Shown here: piece after piece, positions 38,701 through 49,233 of the stretch
How the letters are laid out: each line of letters starts with the position of its first letter
How positions within the stretch are numbered: position 1 is the stretch's first letter
Assembly: GCF_001659605.2 (NCBI RefSeq)
Contig: NC_035161.2
Location: 31,977,691 to 32,041,690 of the forward strand
From: Manihot esculenta
Lineage: Eukaryota > Streptophyta > Magnoliopsida > Malpighiales > Euphorbiaceae
Reading direction: 5' to 3'
Length of the DNA: 64,000 nucleotides
Made by a program: the position numbers and the translations under genes
Notes under the pieces: generated by a model
What the model saw: the letters and a program-made list of their open reading frames with translations, nothing else
Told to the model about the DNA's origin: nothing
Databases searched by the model: none

Positions 38701-40563
38701 AGTAAACTTATCATGGATGCCAGACTATGGTTCCAGCCAGAATTTGGAGCAAAACAACTGGTAAGTATTTCCACACGATTATCAAGAAATACATCCACAA
38801 GTTCGCTCTGATTATCAATTTTCATTCTCTCCTGATTTCCAAATAGAACTATATCTCCAATCCCATAAGTGTCATACTCAAGATCCTTGACAACTGAATT
38901 CAGGACACGGCCTGCCACTTCTAACACTGCAATATTAGTTGGTGCACAAGTAAGCGTTCTGCATTTCATTTGAAATAGTGCATATATCAGAAAACCAACT
39001 GTCTTTGTTTTCCCAGTTCCTGGAGGACCCCATATTAATTTGACAGTATTCTGATGAGAGCATCCACTTGCAGCGATACAGCTCAAAACAGCAGCTTTTT
39101 GCGAGTCATTTAAGTCAAAGCCGCAGGAAATATCTCTTACATGTGACAAAAAAACACCATTCTTTTCTACAGATGAGCAAATGGTACACTTCTCACAACC
39201 CTGCAATAAATTAAATGTATGATATGTTAGGTTGTAAATGCATCTCCACCCCTACAAAATTTAGTCCATTTTCTAATCTTGTGTCTAAATTCCAAAAGTT
39301 TCAAATTGAACTCAATTTAGTTCAAAAATCATAAAAATAAAGAAAGTTATTGTATGCAAACTTTAAAATAGGGTAAATTGAACATCCGGAATAAATATAG
39401 CAGTGACATTGACTATTTAACCTTTGGATTTATATATCTAAGGCATGAAAAGCAAAACGTAAAACTGTGTTTAACATAGATAACTATCAAAGAGAAGACA
39501 CAATATTTTGGAAAAAAAAAAGTTCACTAAAATAAGAAATTGAACACAATTCTTACACTGGAATTACTTTGCAGGACTTTGTCAATGATGTTCCTGTTCT
39601 TCCCTTCCAACTCTGAGTTTAATGCTCTCCATATACGAACATTTGTCGTCAAGTTCATCAAATAAACAGCAAAAAGAGTTTGTTTCTTGTTGTTCTTTTG
39701 CGTATCTTGTTCAATCATGATGGGCTTTGATGATAGTATTGAGAGTTTATCAGAATCTTCACTTTTGACTCCATGAATATAAGCAACAAGGTAGGATTGT
39801 GGGGATCTGCACAAATCATCAGTACATTTTGGTCTGACATATGTAAGGGCAATAACATCTCCAACCTGAGGCTGATATGCTCCTGCATCAACCTTTGTCC
39901 CTCTCCTTTTGAGTAAGATCACGTAGAACAAGTCTTTTGGAGGTTTATATAACTTGGAGGATATATGAACAGAGTATATTTCAGCTGTGGGTGCTCGAGG
40001 AAGTGATTCTATATTAGAAAGCAAATCAGCATGAGCTTCCTCAACTAGTGGGGGAATGAATGTCTTCAGGTAATGTGATGTTGATGTGAATGTCTCTGGA
40101 ATCTTATTCACCTGTTTACACATAATAAGATTTCGACAATGCTGAGATTCACACTTGAGGTTGCACCACTCACTAGCAATGGCAAATCAAATATATATAT
40201 TTGAAAATAGAAGAGAGTGTTGAACTCATTAGATATTAATTTATTTTTTATAGGCTTATATAAATAATCATTGCTTTACGTATCAAAATAATTAGCTAAT
40301 TGGATATTACAATTTAATCACTCACATTAACCCTTCATTTATTCCCGATCAGGAATTTTCATTCGAACAATCACTAAGAGAAGTAATTTGAATAACAATG
40401 CTGAAAAACAGAAGAAGAAGAAGAAGAAGAGACAGCTAACCTGTGGTTTGTAAAGATCCTTATTGAGTACATCCTCAATTGACCAAGAAAGCACCAAGTC
40501 TACTAAGCCTCTACCCATTATCGTCTTCCCCTTCTTCTTGTTGTCCATTTTTTCTGGATTCAT
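35782..40563 (-). CDS. SEN1/UPF1-like superfamily 1 helicase, copy 1
   Basis: Predicted ATP-dependent RNA/DNA helicase of the plant clade that includes Arabidopsis At1g65780/At1g65810 (annotated tRNA-splicing endonuclease positive effector-related). Eight exons: 40563-40441, 40111-39557, 39200-37809, 37714-37390, 37301-37043, 36944-36728, 36433-36072, 35935-35782, giving 1128 residues with all frames joining. The N-terminal domain has [17 protein letters not shown] and the PPKDLFY line. Helicase motifs: GPPGTGKT (284-291), APTNIAV, DEAAQ (652-656), [13 protein letters not shown] (about 719-723), [12 protein letters not shown] (843-854) and VALTRAR (879-885). A Lys/Glu-rich insert (about 410-506) separates motifs Ia and II. 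The C-terminus is Ser-rich and ends AHKYV. A start at 40548 (MDNKKKGK) is equally possible. Substrate unknown; an intact twin lies 13.4 kb away. Confidence 0.9.
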
Positions 40564-42389
40564 GTATATAAAATATATGATCAACTGCCCAAATCCAACA
40601 GAGAAAGACACAACGGTAAGAAGAAATAAAATAGGCTAAAGAGATATTAATCTGATTTTATTCTTAAAACGTTAAAAGATCATCAATGGAAACACAGAAA
40701 AGAGAGAGAACTTACATCACAAGAAAAAGGAAGTAGAAAAACCAAATGCAAGGAAGAATCTTGAAAACCCAAATGGTCTCAATGAATAATCCTAGAAAAA
40801 GAATAGCATCTTACTAATCCTAGAAAACGTGGCAGACGAAAAGAAAAGAAAGAAAAAGAAAAAAAACGTAAACAAAAAGACGCTGACTTGAGGTCAACTA
40901 GAATGCATCTTAATTTGAAGTCTCAAGTTTGAAGGTTTTTGGTTTGGTTCAGAATTTTAGAAATGGAGAAGACTTGCTACATCTGTATGTGTTTGGACGT
41001 GAACTCATGAAAGTTTATTGGTTGTTTTCAATATCTAATTCATTTTAAACTCAATTCAAATTTATCTTAAATTATATAAACCCCTTTTATTTTTATATTT
41101 GTAATTAATACTATATAACAATCTACTTTTTATTGATATTTTTTCTTTTAAAATTTTAATATTCCTTAACTAGAAGATATGAAAATTTATAAATATACTC
41201 ATTAAAAATATTTTTTTTTAATATTTAAACAGTTATTTCTGTAAACATTATAGGTAATCAAAACACAATCTTCACACATCAAGGGTATTAATTTAAATAT
41301 ATATCAAATCCAGTTATATATTATTTAAATTCATTTTATTTTGATTAGATCAAATATATATTTGAAAATATAGTTTAAAACTAAAACAGGCTAAGGAAGG
41401 AAAGAGTCAAGATTAGGGTCGGTGTTAAGCTATCGTTTCTCTTCTGAAGGAAGAAAAGGGAAGCTGCCAAGAAAATGCCAACTTCACAATCACAGCTGCA
41501 AAATCTCCACTTAATTATTGCACCATTGGAGCCCTAAAAATAGCCTTTTATAAAGCAGATTTAAATGCTTTCAAAAAAAAATAAAGCAGATTTAAATTAC
41601 GTATATTTACTTAAGCATATCCCAATAACAGCTATTTATGTTGAAGCTAAATAATTTAATTCCTTGTCATTTTTACATATTTTTTTGTAATTGAATTCAA
41701 TTTTATTACAAAAAAATCAAATTAAAACTCTATAGATCTTGATCCATATGCATGCATAAACTTATAATTTGATAGTCTAAGCATACCTGATTGCAGAGAG
41801 TTCACCACTGGAAGAAATCATTGGAGTGAAACAAGGCCACTTAGAACGACAAAAATTTAAAGACAAACTGCTTCCTAGCTAATTTATGTTTTGATGTTGA
41901 TTGAGTTCAGTTCATAAAGAAAACATGGAAAGAAAAATCACGTTTTTTCAGATTTTGTTTAATTTAGAGTTTTAAACACTTGGAGTTTCTTGTATATTAT
42001 ATAAGTAGACTGTCAACATTTTATTTGATAATAAATCTATATATATTGCATGAATAGTGGACCACTTATTTTTCACTAAATAGTAAACACCCAATCTATA
42101 AAGAGACTCTTATTATTTTGATATTTTCGAATGAGGATCATTTTCTTACACTATATAAATACCGATCCGACATGTTTTATGCACGTATCTTAAAGCACTA
42201 AAAATCAATCTCATTTACTTTAAACTCTATTACTTTAATCTTTTCATTACTTTGAACATTGGAGATTACCATAAGGCGTCATTCACCTTGTTATTTGAAC
42301 ACTGGAGAGATTGGCTTAAATAATAAGGCTTGCAATATGCCGACACTAACATGGCCTGACCGTGTCCATTGTTATACTGACAGTGTAAC
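40564..42389. promoter_or_regulatory. 5' flank of helicase copy 1, unusually conserved with copy 2
   Basis: Non-coding, AT-rich, with no gene of its own. Two stretches, 40719-41388 and 41649-42313, show no difference at all from copy 2 (54159-54828, 55101-55765), with a 260-bp variable patch between them. A pyrimidine-rich leader lies next to the ATG. Promoter elements were not resolved. Confidence 0.55.
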
Positions 42390-43158
42390 CATATGTGCTG
42401 AAACACTTTTTATTTTTTAGCATAAGAGATTTGTCCATCCGTTTAGAGTTTTGAAGAGGCCGATTAAGGTTTGCATTCATCTTCGGACTGTATTATATTT
42501 TGCTTGGCCTTTACTGAAGTCGGTGGTCTTCATATTTAATTTCCGTTTGTGGTACAGGCTTTGAAAATGTCGATCTGTTTGTTCTAGGCATTGGGCTTTG
42601 GTAAAATTAGGAGTGTTGGTGATCAGATCTTTATATTCCACAGATCGGATTTTCTGCTGCCCAGTCGAACTGGATAGAAAGGTTTGAACGTCTGTTTCAA
42701 ATCCCGTGTACACATGTCATGATTTTAGTGGTCCCATTTTTTATATGTTATTAGATGTCCTTTCACTTCTCTGAAGATTATTTATGACGATCAGAGGAGT
42801 GAATCGTGTTCACCGCTTTATTGCCAAGTGTGAGCCTATTAATTCTCTTCGAGTTGCGAGGAGCTATCATAAGTATGCTTAACATGTGCGCGCGATGTCT
42901 CAGAAGTACTTTGACGGCTATTGTCGTTTGGGTTACCAAAACACGGTGCTTTGAATGTTTATTAATGTCTGATTTCGAATATAAATATAGGGCTTGGCCT
43001 TTATTTCTCACCTTCACTGCTTCTGTCATATTTACTCGCTATTCTAGGGTCATCCTTATTTCTTCCTTCTTCTTATAAACTTTTTGAGTTACACGTACGC
43101 ATTCTTCCTCCGATGGTTCCTCTATCGTACCTTCGGGTTGAGAAAGTGGTTTCTATGG
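42390..43158 (+). mobile_element. Gag-like retroelement 5' region, copy 1, truncated by copia LTR
   Basis: Matches 55835-56588 at clearly lower identity (about 90 percent by eye) than the DNA to its left. It ends shortly after the line that in copy 2 starts the gag-like ORF (CTTCGGGTTGAGAAAGTGGTTT). At 43159 a TGTTAGG retrotransposon terminus takes over. Confidence 0.65.
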
Positions 43159-44218
43159 TGTTAGGAAATTCAAAGATTTACTACAACCTAAACATGCAGC
43201 AGAAAAATTAAAAATTTATGTTTCCTTCTCGGGATCTGTGTACTTCATTTATTTCGAAGAGAATGATACAAGACTAACCTGTTAGACTCGACGAGAAACT
43301 ACTATTGCGGACTAATGGTGCTGCTTTTTCAACGAATACCCTCTATGGTATCCACACGAACGTCTTATATCCTACTAGAGTGCTAGCTCTCTCAAGATGG
43401 ATAAACTATGTGTTCCCGATCTGCAACTCAAAACGAATTTCTCAAAAACGTAACTTCCACTTTGCAGAAGCAGTTTTTATTTATTTTTAGTCTTTTATTT
43501 TCTCATAACTCTTTTTGTGAAATAGTTGTGTTCATAACCCACTATCACGATCTCGCAGATACTCAAATATCTTATGTGATAGAGTTTTGTTCATAACCAA
43601 CTATCACAATTTCGCAAATACTCAAATATCTTATGTGATAGAGTCCTTTATCTATAACAGTTACAGATAAACTGCATATCCTTTTATATATTATTATCTT
43701 ATAATAATAAATAATTAATATTAATAATAATAACACTTTATTATTATTAATTATATTAATAGGCTTTGGACTTTTAGCTCATTAATATGACATAGCACAT
43801 CAAAAACATTCTTTTGTGTGTGACCCAATAGGCTCACATTAATTGGTAATAGGCCTAGTCCCACTAGGCCCATAAATCATAAGCGGCTTCTAGCAAGACA
43901 TGATTACCTAATTAATATGAGTATCGATAGTCCGATAAAATCTAATAAATAGAACATGTATTAATCCCTTTGTCACACGATATCTAGTTTGAATATAAGT
44001 CATGGTCAATGTCAATTCAAATGATATTGATCACACTATCAATTCATTTTTGAGCACGACCATGCATTTCTCATTCTCACTTATTGAGGGGCCTAGAAGA
44101 TATTTCTCTCAAAGAGAGAGACAAATTCTATATTGATTGTTCAATATCCTCTACATAATTTCTGTTATGCTCAATCATAACCTTTATGATTGTCTGATTA
44201 AAGACAATATTTGGTTAT
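43159..44218 (+). mobile_element. Partial copia-type LTR at the junction of the two duplicated copies
   Basis: Begins TGTTAGGAAATTC, a typical copia LTR start, exactly where similarity to copy 2 ends. Later it holds the line CCTAGTCCCACTAGGCCCATAAATCATAAG and AAGAGAGAGACAAATTCTATATTG, of the kind seen in plant copia LTR and leader regions. The right side stops without a CA end, where PPR-derived sequence begins at 44219, so it is truncated. It contains a 59-bp tandem repeat at 43529-43645. No coding region. Confidence 0.6.
43529..43645 (+). repeat. 59-bp tandem repeat, two units, in the junction LTR
   Basis: Two units starting TGTTCATAACC at 43529 and 43588, each with ACTATCAC and TTCGCA/CTCGCA blocks and ending CTTATGTGATAGAG. 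A few substitutions separate them. Confidence 0.85.
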
Positions 44219-44421
44219 GTGAAAAAATTGCTCTTGCATTTGGATTGATAAAAAAGCATCATGGACCCATAAGGATTATAAAGAATATTCGGGTTTGTGG
44301 AGACTGCCATGTTTTTATGAAGTTTGTATCAAAAATTACAGGAAGGCAAATCATCCTAAGGGATTCAAACCGATTCCATCATTTTGGAGCAGGGAAATGC
44401 TCCTGCAACGATTACTGGTGA
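44167..44421 (+). CDS. Chimeric mini-ORF: retrotransposon head fused in frame to a DYW-domain tail
   Basis: An ATG at 44167, in LTR DNA, opens an 84-codon frame. The first 18 codons ([18 protein letters not shown]) are retrotransposon sequence; the other 66 (from EKIALAFGL to CSCNDYW) are identical to the end of the PPR protein at 29788. The join is at 44219, and the frame is kept. The parental active-site HSE becomes LCE: the zinc-binding His is replaced by Leu while the Glu stays, so deaminase activity is not expected. The CGDCH ligands and DYW terminus remain. It lacks PPR repeats and a recognisable transit peptide. Most likely a duplication by-product; translation is unproven. Also readable as a PPR pseudogene fragment. 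Confidence 0.55.
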   Translation: MLNHNLYDCLIKDNIWLCEKIALAFGLIKKHHGPIRIIKNIRVCGDCHVFMKFVSKITGRQIILRDSNRFHHFGAGKCSCNDYW

Positions 44422-44974
44422 CATATAATCCAATAACATAGCTGACATGATAAACTTTTAGGATCTTTCTAGTTAAACTTCAAAGTAGAGATTTTTTGCA
44501 ATCAAGGGATAATAAGATAGCATAAGAGCTCCGATGGTCATAATTTTTCATAAAGAGACTGGAACACGCATTGTATCTAAGGTCTTGGGAGTTGGGAGTC
44601 CTCTGCACATTGAAGGCAGGATTTGATTTCTAGGAAGACTTGTGCCTATATTGGTCAAGTACATTATCATCTTCCTATAAAAATAGGGTAATTATGTAAA
44701 GAGACTAGCCATTGTTATAGTAAATGCATTGTGATATCTATACCTTCCAAGTCATTCGTATCTTTGAAACTTGCCTTCGAGCATTTTCAGCTTCTCGAAG
44801 TGATCCTTCTTCGTTTAGTTTACATTTTGGATAAGTCGTTAGCCCCTATTAATGGGATAATTTTGTTTGATGAGGAAATGAAATTAGTGTTGTTATTGCT
44901 GAAACTATTTGACTTGTCTAGCACCAATAGTTAGCCTCATGTTGTGTTCTTTCATTTACAATAGTGCCATTATT

Positions 44975-46190
44975 TGGGGCTTTTTGTAAATTTAGGGGTG
45001 AAAAATTTTTTATTTACGAATTTAGAGTTAGTATAAGAGTATTTGCGGATTTGGAGTTGGAGTGACATGTGACAGCCGAAAAATTTAATTGGCACCTGTT
45101 TGACAGGCGCCAAAGTCTGGCGCCACTTTAAGTGGCGCCAGACCATTATTTTATTTTTTAATTTTTTTTTAAAATGGTCTGGCGCCACTTATAATGGCAC
45201 CAGACCATTACTTTTTTATAATTTTTTTTTTTTAAATGGCCTGGCGCCACTTAAAGTGGCGCCAGGCCTTATTTTTTTTTAATTTTTTTTAATTATTAAA
45301 ATATTATAATTATATTAATTAATATATTATTTTTATATTATATTAACTTAATAATTATATTTTTTTATTAAATAATTTTTTATAATATATTTTATTAATT
45401 TTAATATATTTTTATAATAATATTCTAATTAAATAATATTAATCATAAATTTATTTAACTATTATTAAATATATATATATAAGAAAGATTGAATTAAATA
45501 ATTAATAAAAAATAGATTAATTAATTAATTAATATAAATATTTAAAATTATAAAAATTAAATTTATTTTTATTGGCCTGTCACTCGTATGTAATCACAGA
45601 ATAATATTAATGGTTCTAATATTTTAGAGAGTTATGAAATATAATATAAAAAATTTATTATAATAAAAAAATATAATATAAAAAATTTAATTATTATATA
45701 AAAAATATAATATAAATAAAATTATTAGAGATTAAAGAATAATAAATTATATTTATTACATATATATTAATTATTATTTTATATGAAAATAAAATTATAA
45801 ATATATTTATACTATATATTATAAATATTTAAAATTCAATTTTTTTTATTATTATTAGTAGATGACTTTTTAATTTTTTACAATTTTTTGATATAATATA
45901 TTAATTTATAATTAAAAAAATTTTAAATTAAAAACTAACTATATTCTTAAAATAATCAATAAAAAAATAAAACATATTTATCTTTCTAACGATAAAATAT
46001 AAGAAATAATATATTTAAATTTATAATATATTTTTTAATTATATTTTTATCATTAGTAAATAATAAATATAAATAAATATAAATATATAGATAATTAGAT
46101 TTTAAAATAAATTGATGAGAGATGGACAAATAACATAATTAATTTTTATATTTAATAATATTACTAATTAATATGTTCATAATAAATGTA
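44975..46190. other. Copy-2-specific AT-rich insertion carrying the GGCGCC array
   Basis: Copy 1 goes from GCCATTATTTG straight into the Helitron-like TCTCTC start (32432). Copy 2 instead continues GGGGCTTTTTGTAAATTTAGGGG, the palindromic array, and then AT-rich DNA. The latter includes a diverged extra copy (about 45850-46140) of the stretch at 46220-46470, so part of the length comes from an internal tandem duplication. No gene. Confidence 0.6.
45116..45266. repeat. 62-bp tandem array of GGCGCC palindromes
   Basis: Three 27-nt palindromes start at 45116, 45178 and 45240, exactly 62 bases apart, separated by T-rich spacers. The first has 13-nt arms TCTGGCGCCACTT around one base; the third extends to perfect 15-nt arms starting GGCCTGGCGCC (45238-45268); the middle one has three mismatched pairs. 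A partial unit (GACAGGCGCCAAAG) precedes the array near 45102. Confidence 0.9.
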
Positions 46191-47182
46191 ATTTATTATT
46201 TTTATTATTACAATTTATATATGGCTTTTAAATTTTCTAAGACTTTTTAATTCTTTATAATATTTTTAATATAATATATTAATTTATAATTAAAAAAATT
46301 TAAAACTAAAAATTAACTATATGTTCAAATACATATGTATCTTACTAACTACTATAAAATGTGAGAAGAAATAATATATTTAATTTTGTAATAAGTATTT
46401 TTAATTATATATATATATAATTAGACTCTAAAATAAATGAATAAGAAATTGATAAGTGTCACTATATAATTTATTATATTTTTAATTATGATTTCTTGAT
46501 TTCCTATTACTTTCCACAAAACTTTCATTATCTATTTTATATAAAAACCAATCAGCATAATATTTATTTCATATATTTCTCTTATTTTCAAATAATTTAT
46601 ATTTTAAAATTTTTATTTTTTATTATTTTTTTAATATCTAAGCATAAAATGCATGGTCTCCGACAGCGAACTCAATTTGGTTAACTAAATTAAAGTTAAA
46701 CGATAAATCATTTAAATATCTTTAAAAATATCATCCTTTTCTTTCTCAACAATGAAATATATTTTTATTATAATTGTAATAAAATCATTAATACTATTAT
46801 AAAATAGTAATCGTATAACATAATTGACATACTATATTTTATCACTTAAAAAATTGATATGGGTATTGAATGTTTTTCTTCCACAATCACTACTATTACC
46901 ATCGTCAATCAACTTAATAAATTTTATTTTCTTAAAAATATAGTTTCTAAAATAGAATTTATTATTGAATATTAATAATATATGATAGTCGATATTAATA
47001 TTTTTAATTTTATTTTTATTGCAATTGAGTTTAATAACATATGGATTTATATTTTATTACTAGTTTGAATTTAAAATTATTTTTTAAAAAAATATTTTGT
47101 TTTGAAATATTATTTTATAAAATAATATCATAAAATAATAATATAAAAATTTATAATATCTGCACAACGAGCAAACGACTAG
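46190..47182. mobile_element. Helitron-like element, copy 2 (3' part)
   Basis: Aligns with 32620-33730 and ends with the same CTAG before T (47179-47183). Its 5' TC end is missing because the copy-2-specific segment replaces it. It has small indels relative to copy 1, for example loss of the stretch around 32880-33010. Confidence 0.4.
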
Positions 47183-49233
47183 TTAATATGAACTGTGAAG
47201 TACCATAGCACTTCTTACTAAATCAGTTGCATTTTCAATTTTACACTTGTCACAGTTAATTGAACTTCATCTTCAGTGATAACCTATAATCTGTTGGCAG
47301 CATAAGGTCTCTTTGGACTACAGCCATCTGGATCAACTTGGTGTCGTCGTCTAAATAGAATCATTCATCTTTGAATAATTCTCTAAATATTGTTGATGTT
47401 GCTTTATATGGAAGTGGTGAATACTGGATGATGCTAAGCTCTTGATTGCAGTGAGGAATTTATAGGTTTGTGGTTTAGGTATTAGGTAATTTGTTATTAT
47501 GTGCCCCAAGTAATCTCATGGTCTACACCACACCTCTTTGTTCGTGGACCTTTTTCATGGATTGGATTTTTCTTCAAAGAGAATGATTTAGTAGCTGATG
47601 AGAAGGAGCAAATGGTTAAATGATTTAGTAGCTGATGAGAGAGAGCAAACGACAATAGCCTATACAAGAACCTCATAGCTGAAGTCTGGAAGCACAACGA
47701 AGGTAATAATCTCATCAGTAGTAGTTTGCTCTATATACGGTAACCGGTAGCAGCATATTTCATGATAAATGGCTCTTTTTCATCTTAATTGAAAATTTCA
47801 TTTATCGAGTTCAAGTTCATTGTGCATGTTTGATGTTTGAAATTATGATTATGAGAATCTCAAGGCAAAAAGGAAGTGCAATTGCTAACTTCATAATTAT
47901 TCTTACTATTACTCTTGAACTATGTCACTGTATGATAATCTAATAACCGTATGAGAACATAAATTCATTTTTCACTTTCACATTATAAGCTTTGTAAATG
48001 ATTTTCCCTATATTATTTTGGAGCTCATATGCATCAATTCGGACTTGAGAGCAGCTTCCTCTTTCTGTATAGATATTCATAGGATGGGCACTCCACAAGT
48101 CTGCCGCCTGCATTTGGCATCATAAGCAAGTGAGCATTTATTTAAGGCCTCACAGTGACTGAAGGAAGAGGAGAGGAGAAGAGCGGAGGAGGGAGGCGGC
48201 TTCATTAACTTTATACATATATAATATAATTAATAACTTTAATTTATTTTATTAGGCGTTCTAAGCTCCCAACTTTTTAACAATTTAATAGGCATAATAA
48301 AGTTTTTTTTTTCTTCAAATTGTTATTAATCTCTCTAAATATTCATTAAAAGATTTTAAATAAATATAAGAAATTTTATTTTTTGTTAATTGACTTTTTA
48401 AATTTCCTATTAATCTCTAATATTTTATAATTTTATAGTATGATTCAAATTAAAGTATGTAAATTATTTCATTGCTATGAAATGTGCAAAGTTTAATTAA
48501 AAATTAATCATTCAAAGTTTTTGTTTACACGTTATCATTTGAAAAGTAAATATAACTTACCTATTACACGATCTAAAATTAAATAGATTTTTTTTTTAAA
48601 TTTTTGCTCTCTCCCTCATTTTATAGGTAAATATTTTTTTTTCATTTTTTCTCTTATTTTTTTGTTTAATTATGATTAAAAACTATTTGTGTTAATTTCG
48701 ATGCAATGAATTTAGATTTTTTTCATAATTAGAACTAAAAATTATGTGTAATTTAAATGACTTGTGTGTTACTTTGGATTGTAAAATAATAATAATAACA
48801 ATAATTTTTTGTTATTATCTGACTATTTTTAAGTATGGGTTATAATTCATTTTTTTTTTTTTAGTAACTCCCTCCCTCCACCAAAAAAAAGGCATAATCA
48901 CATTTCTGAATTCGCTTCCTCAAAACTCCAATCTAAGATTACATTTCTATTCATCATCCTTCAAAAAGATTGAAAATTGCTGAAAAGTTTTCATTAGGAA
49001 GGCAAAGAAAAAAATGGGAAGGAAACGAAAAAACTCACCTCATCTTGGATCCTTATCATCTGGATTTTTTTTCTTCATTTTGTACTTGAATTGGTTTCTG
49101 ATCAATAATGTTAATGCAAAATAATCAGTCCTTTTAAAAAAAGGAAAAACTTAGCTAATTTTTCCACAAACTATTACTATTTTTCTCAGGGTCAAACAAT
49201 CAAACAGTTACGATGAATGTTAGAAATCCAACT
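47183..49233. other. Spacer before helicase copy 2
   Basis: Counterpart of 33731-35781 with scattered substitutions and small indels. No gene supported. Confidence 0.5.

Larger units (their letters stand above)
31670..43158 (+). repeat. Segmental duplication, copy 1
   Basis: Direct repeat partner of 44219-56588. It contains the last 66 codons of the PPR gene, its 3' flank, a Helitron-like element, a complete helicase gene and its long 5' flank, and the first part of a gag-like retroelement region. Matching is colinear with offsets between 12.5 and 13.5 kb. The offset change is caused mainly by an extra 1 kb in copy 2 near 44975-46190. Beyond about 42390 similarity drops from 97-100 percent to an estimated 90 percent. 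Confidence 0.95.

Noticed and set aside
38188..38705. Plus-strand ORFs (95 and 137 codons) opposite helicase exon 3, also present in copy 2
   Set aside because: They are the antisense of the Lys/Glu-rich insert, which yields Phe/Leu-rich frames; their presence in copy 2 only reflects the duplication.
42806..43078. ORF pair around 42.8-43.1 kb and 56.2-56.5 kb as a duplicated gene
   Set aside because: Non-coding leader of the gag-like element; frames are not conserved in a codon-like way and the third copy near 61 kb lacks them.
641..45268. Link between the TGGCGCC primer-binding site at 641-653 and the GGCGCC palindromes at 45116-45268
   Set aside because: The shared core is only seven bases and the palindromes lack any LTR or gag context; coincidence is enough.
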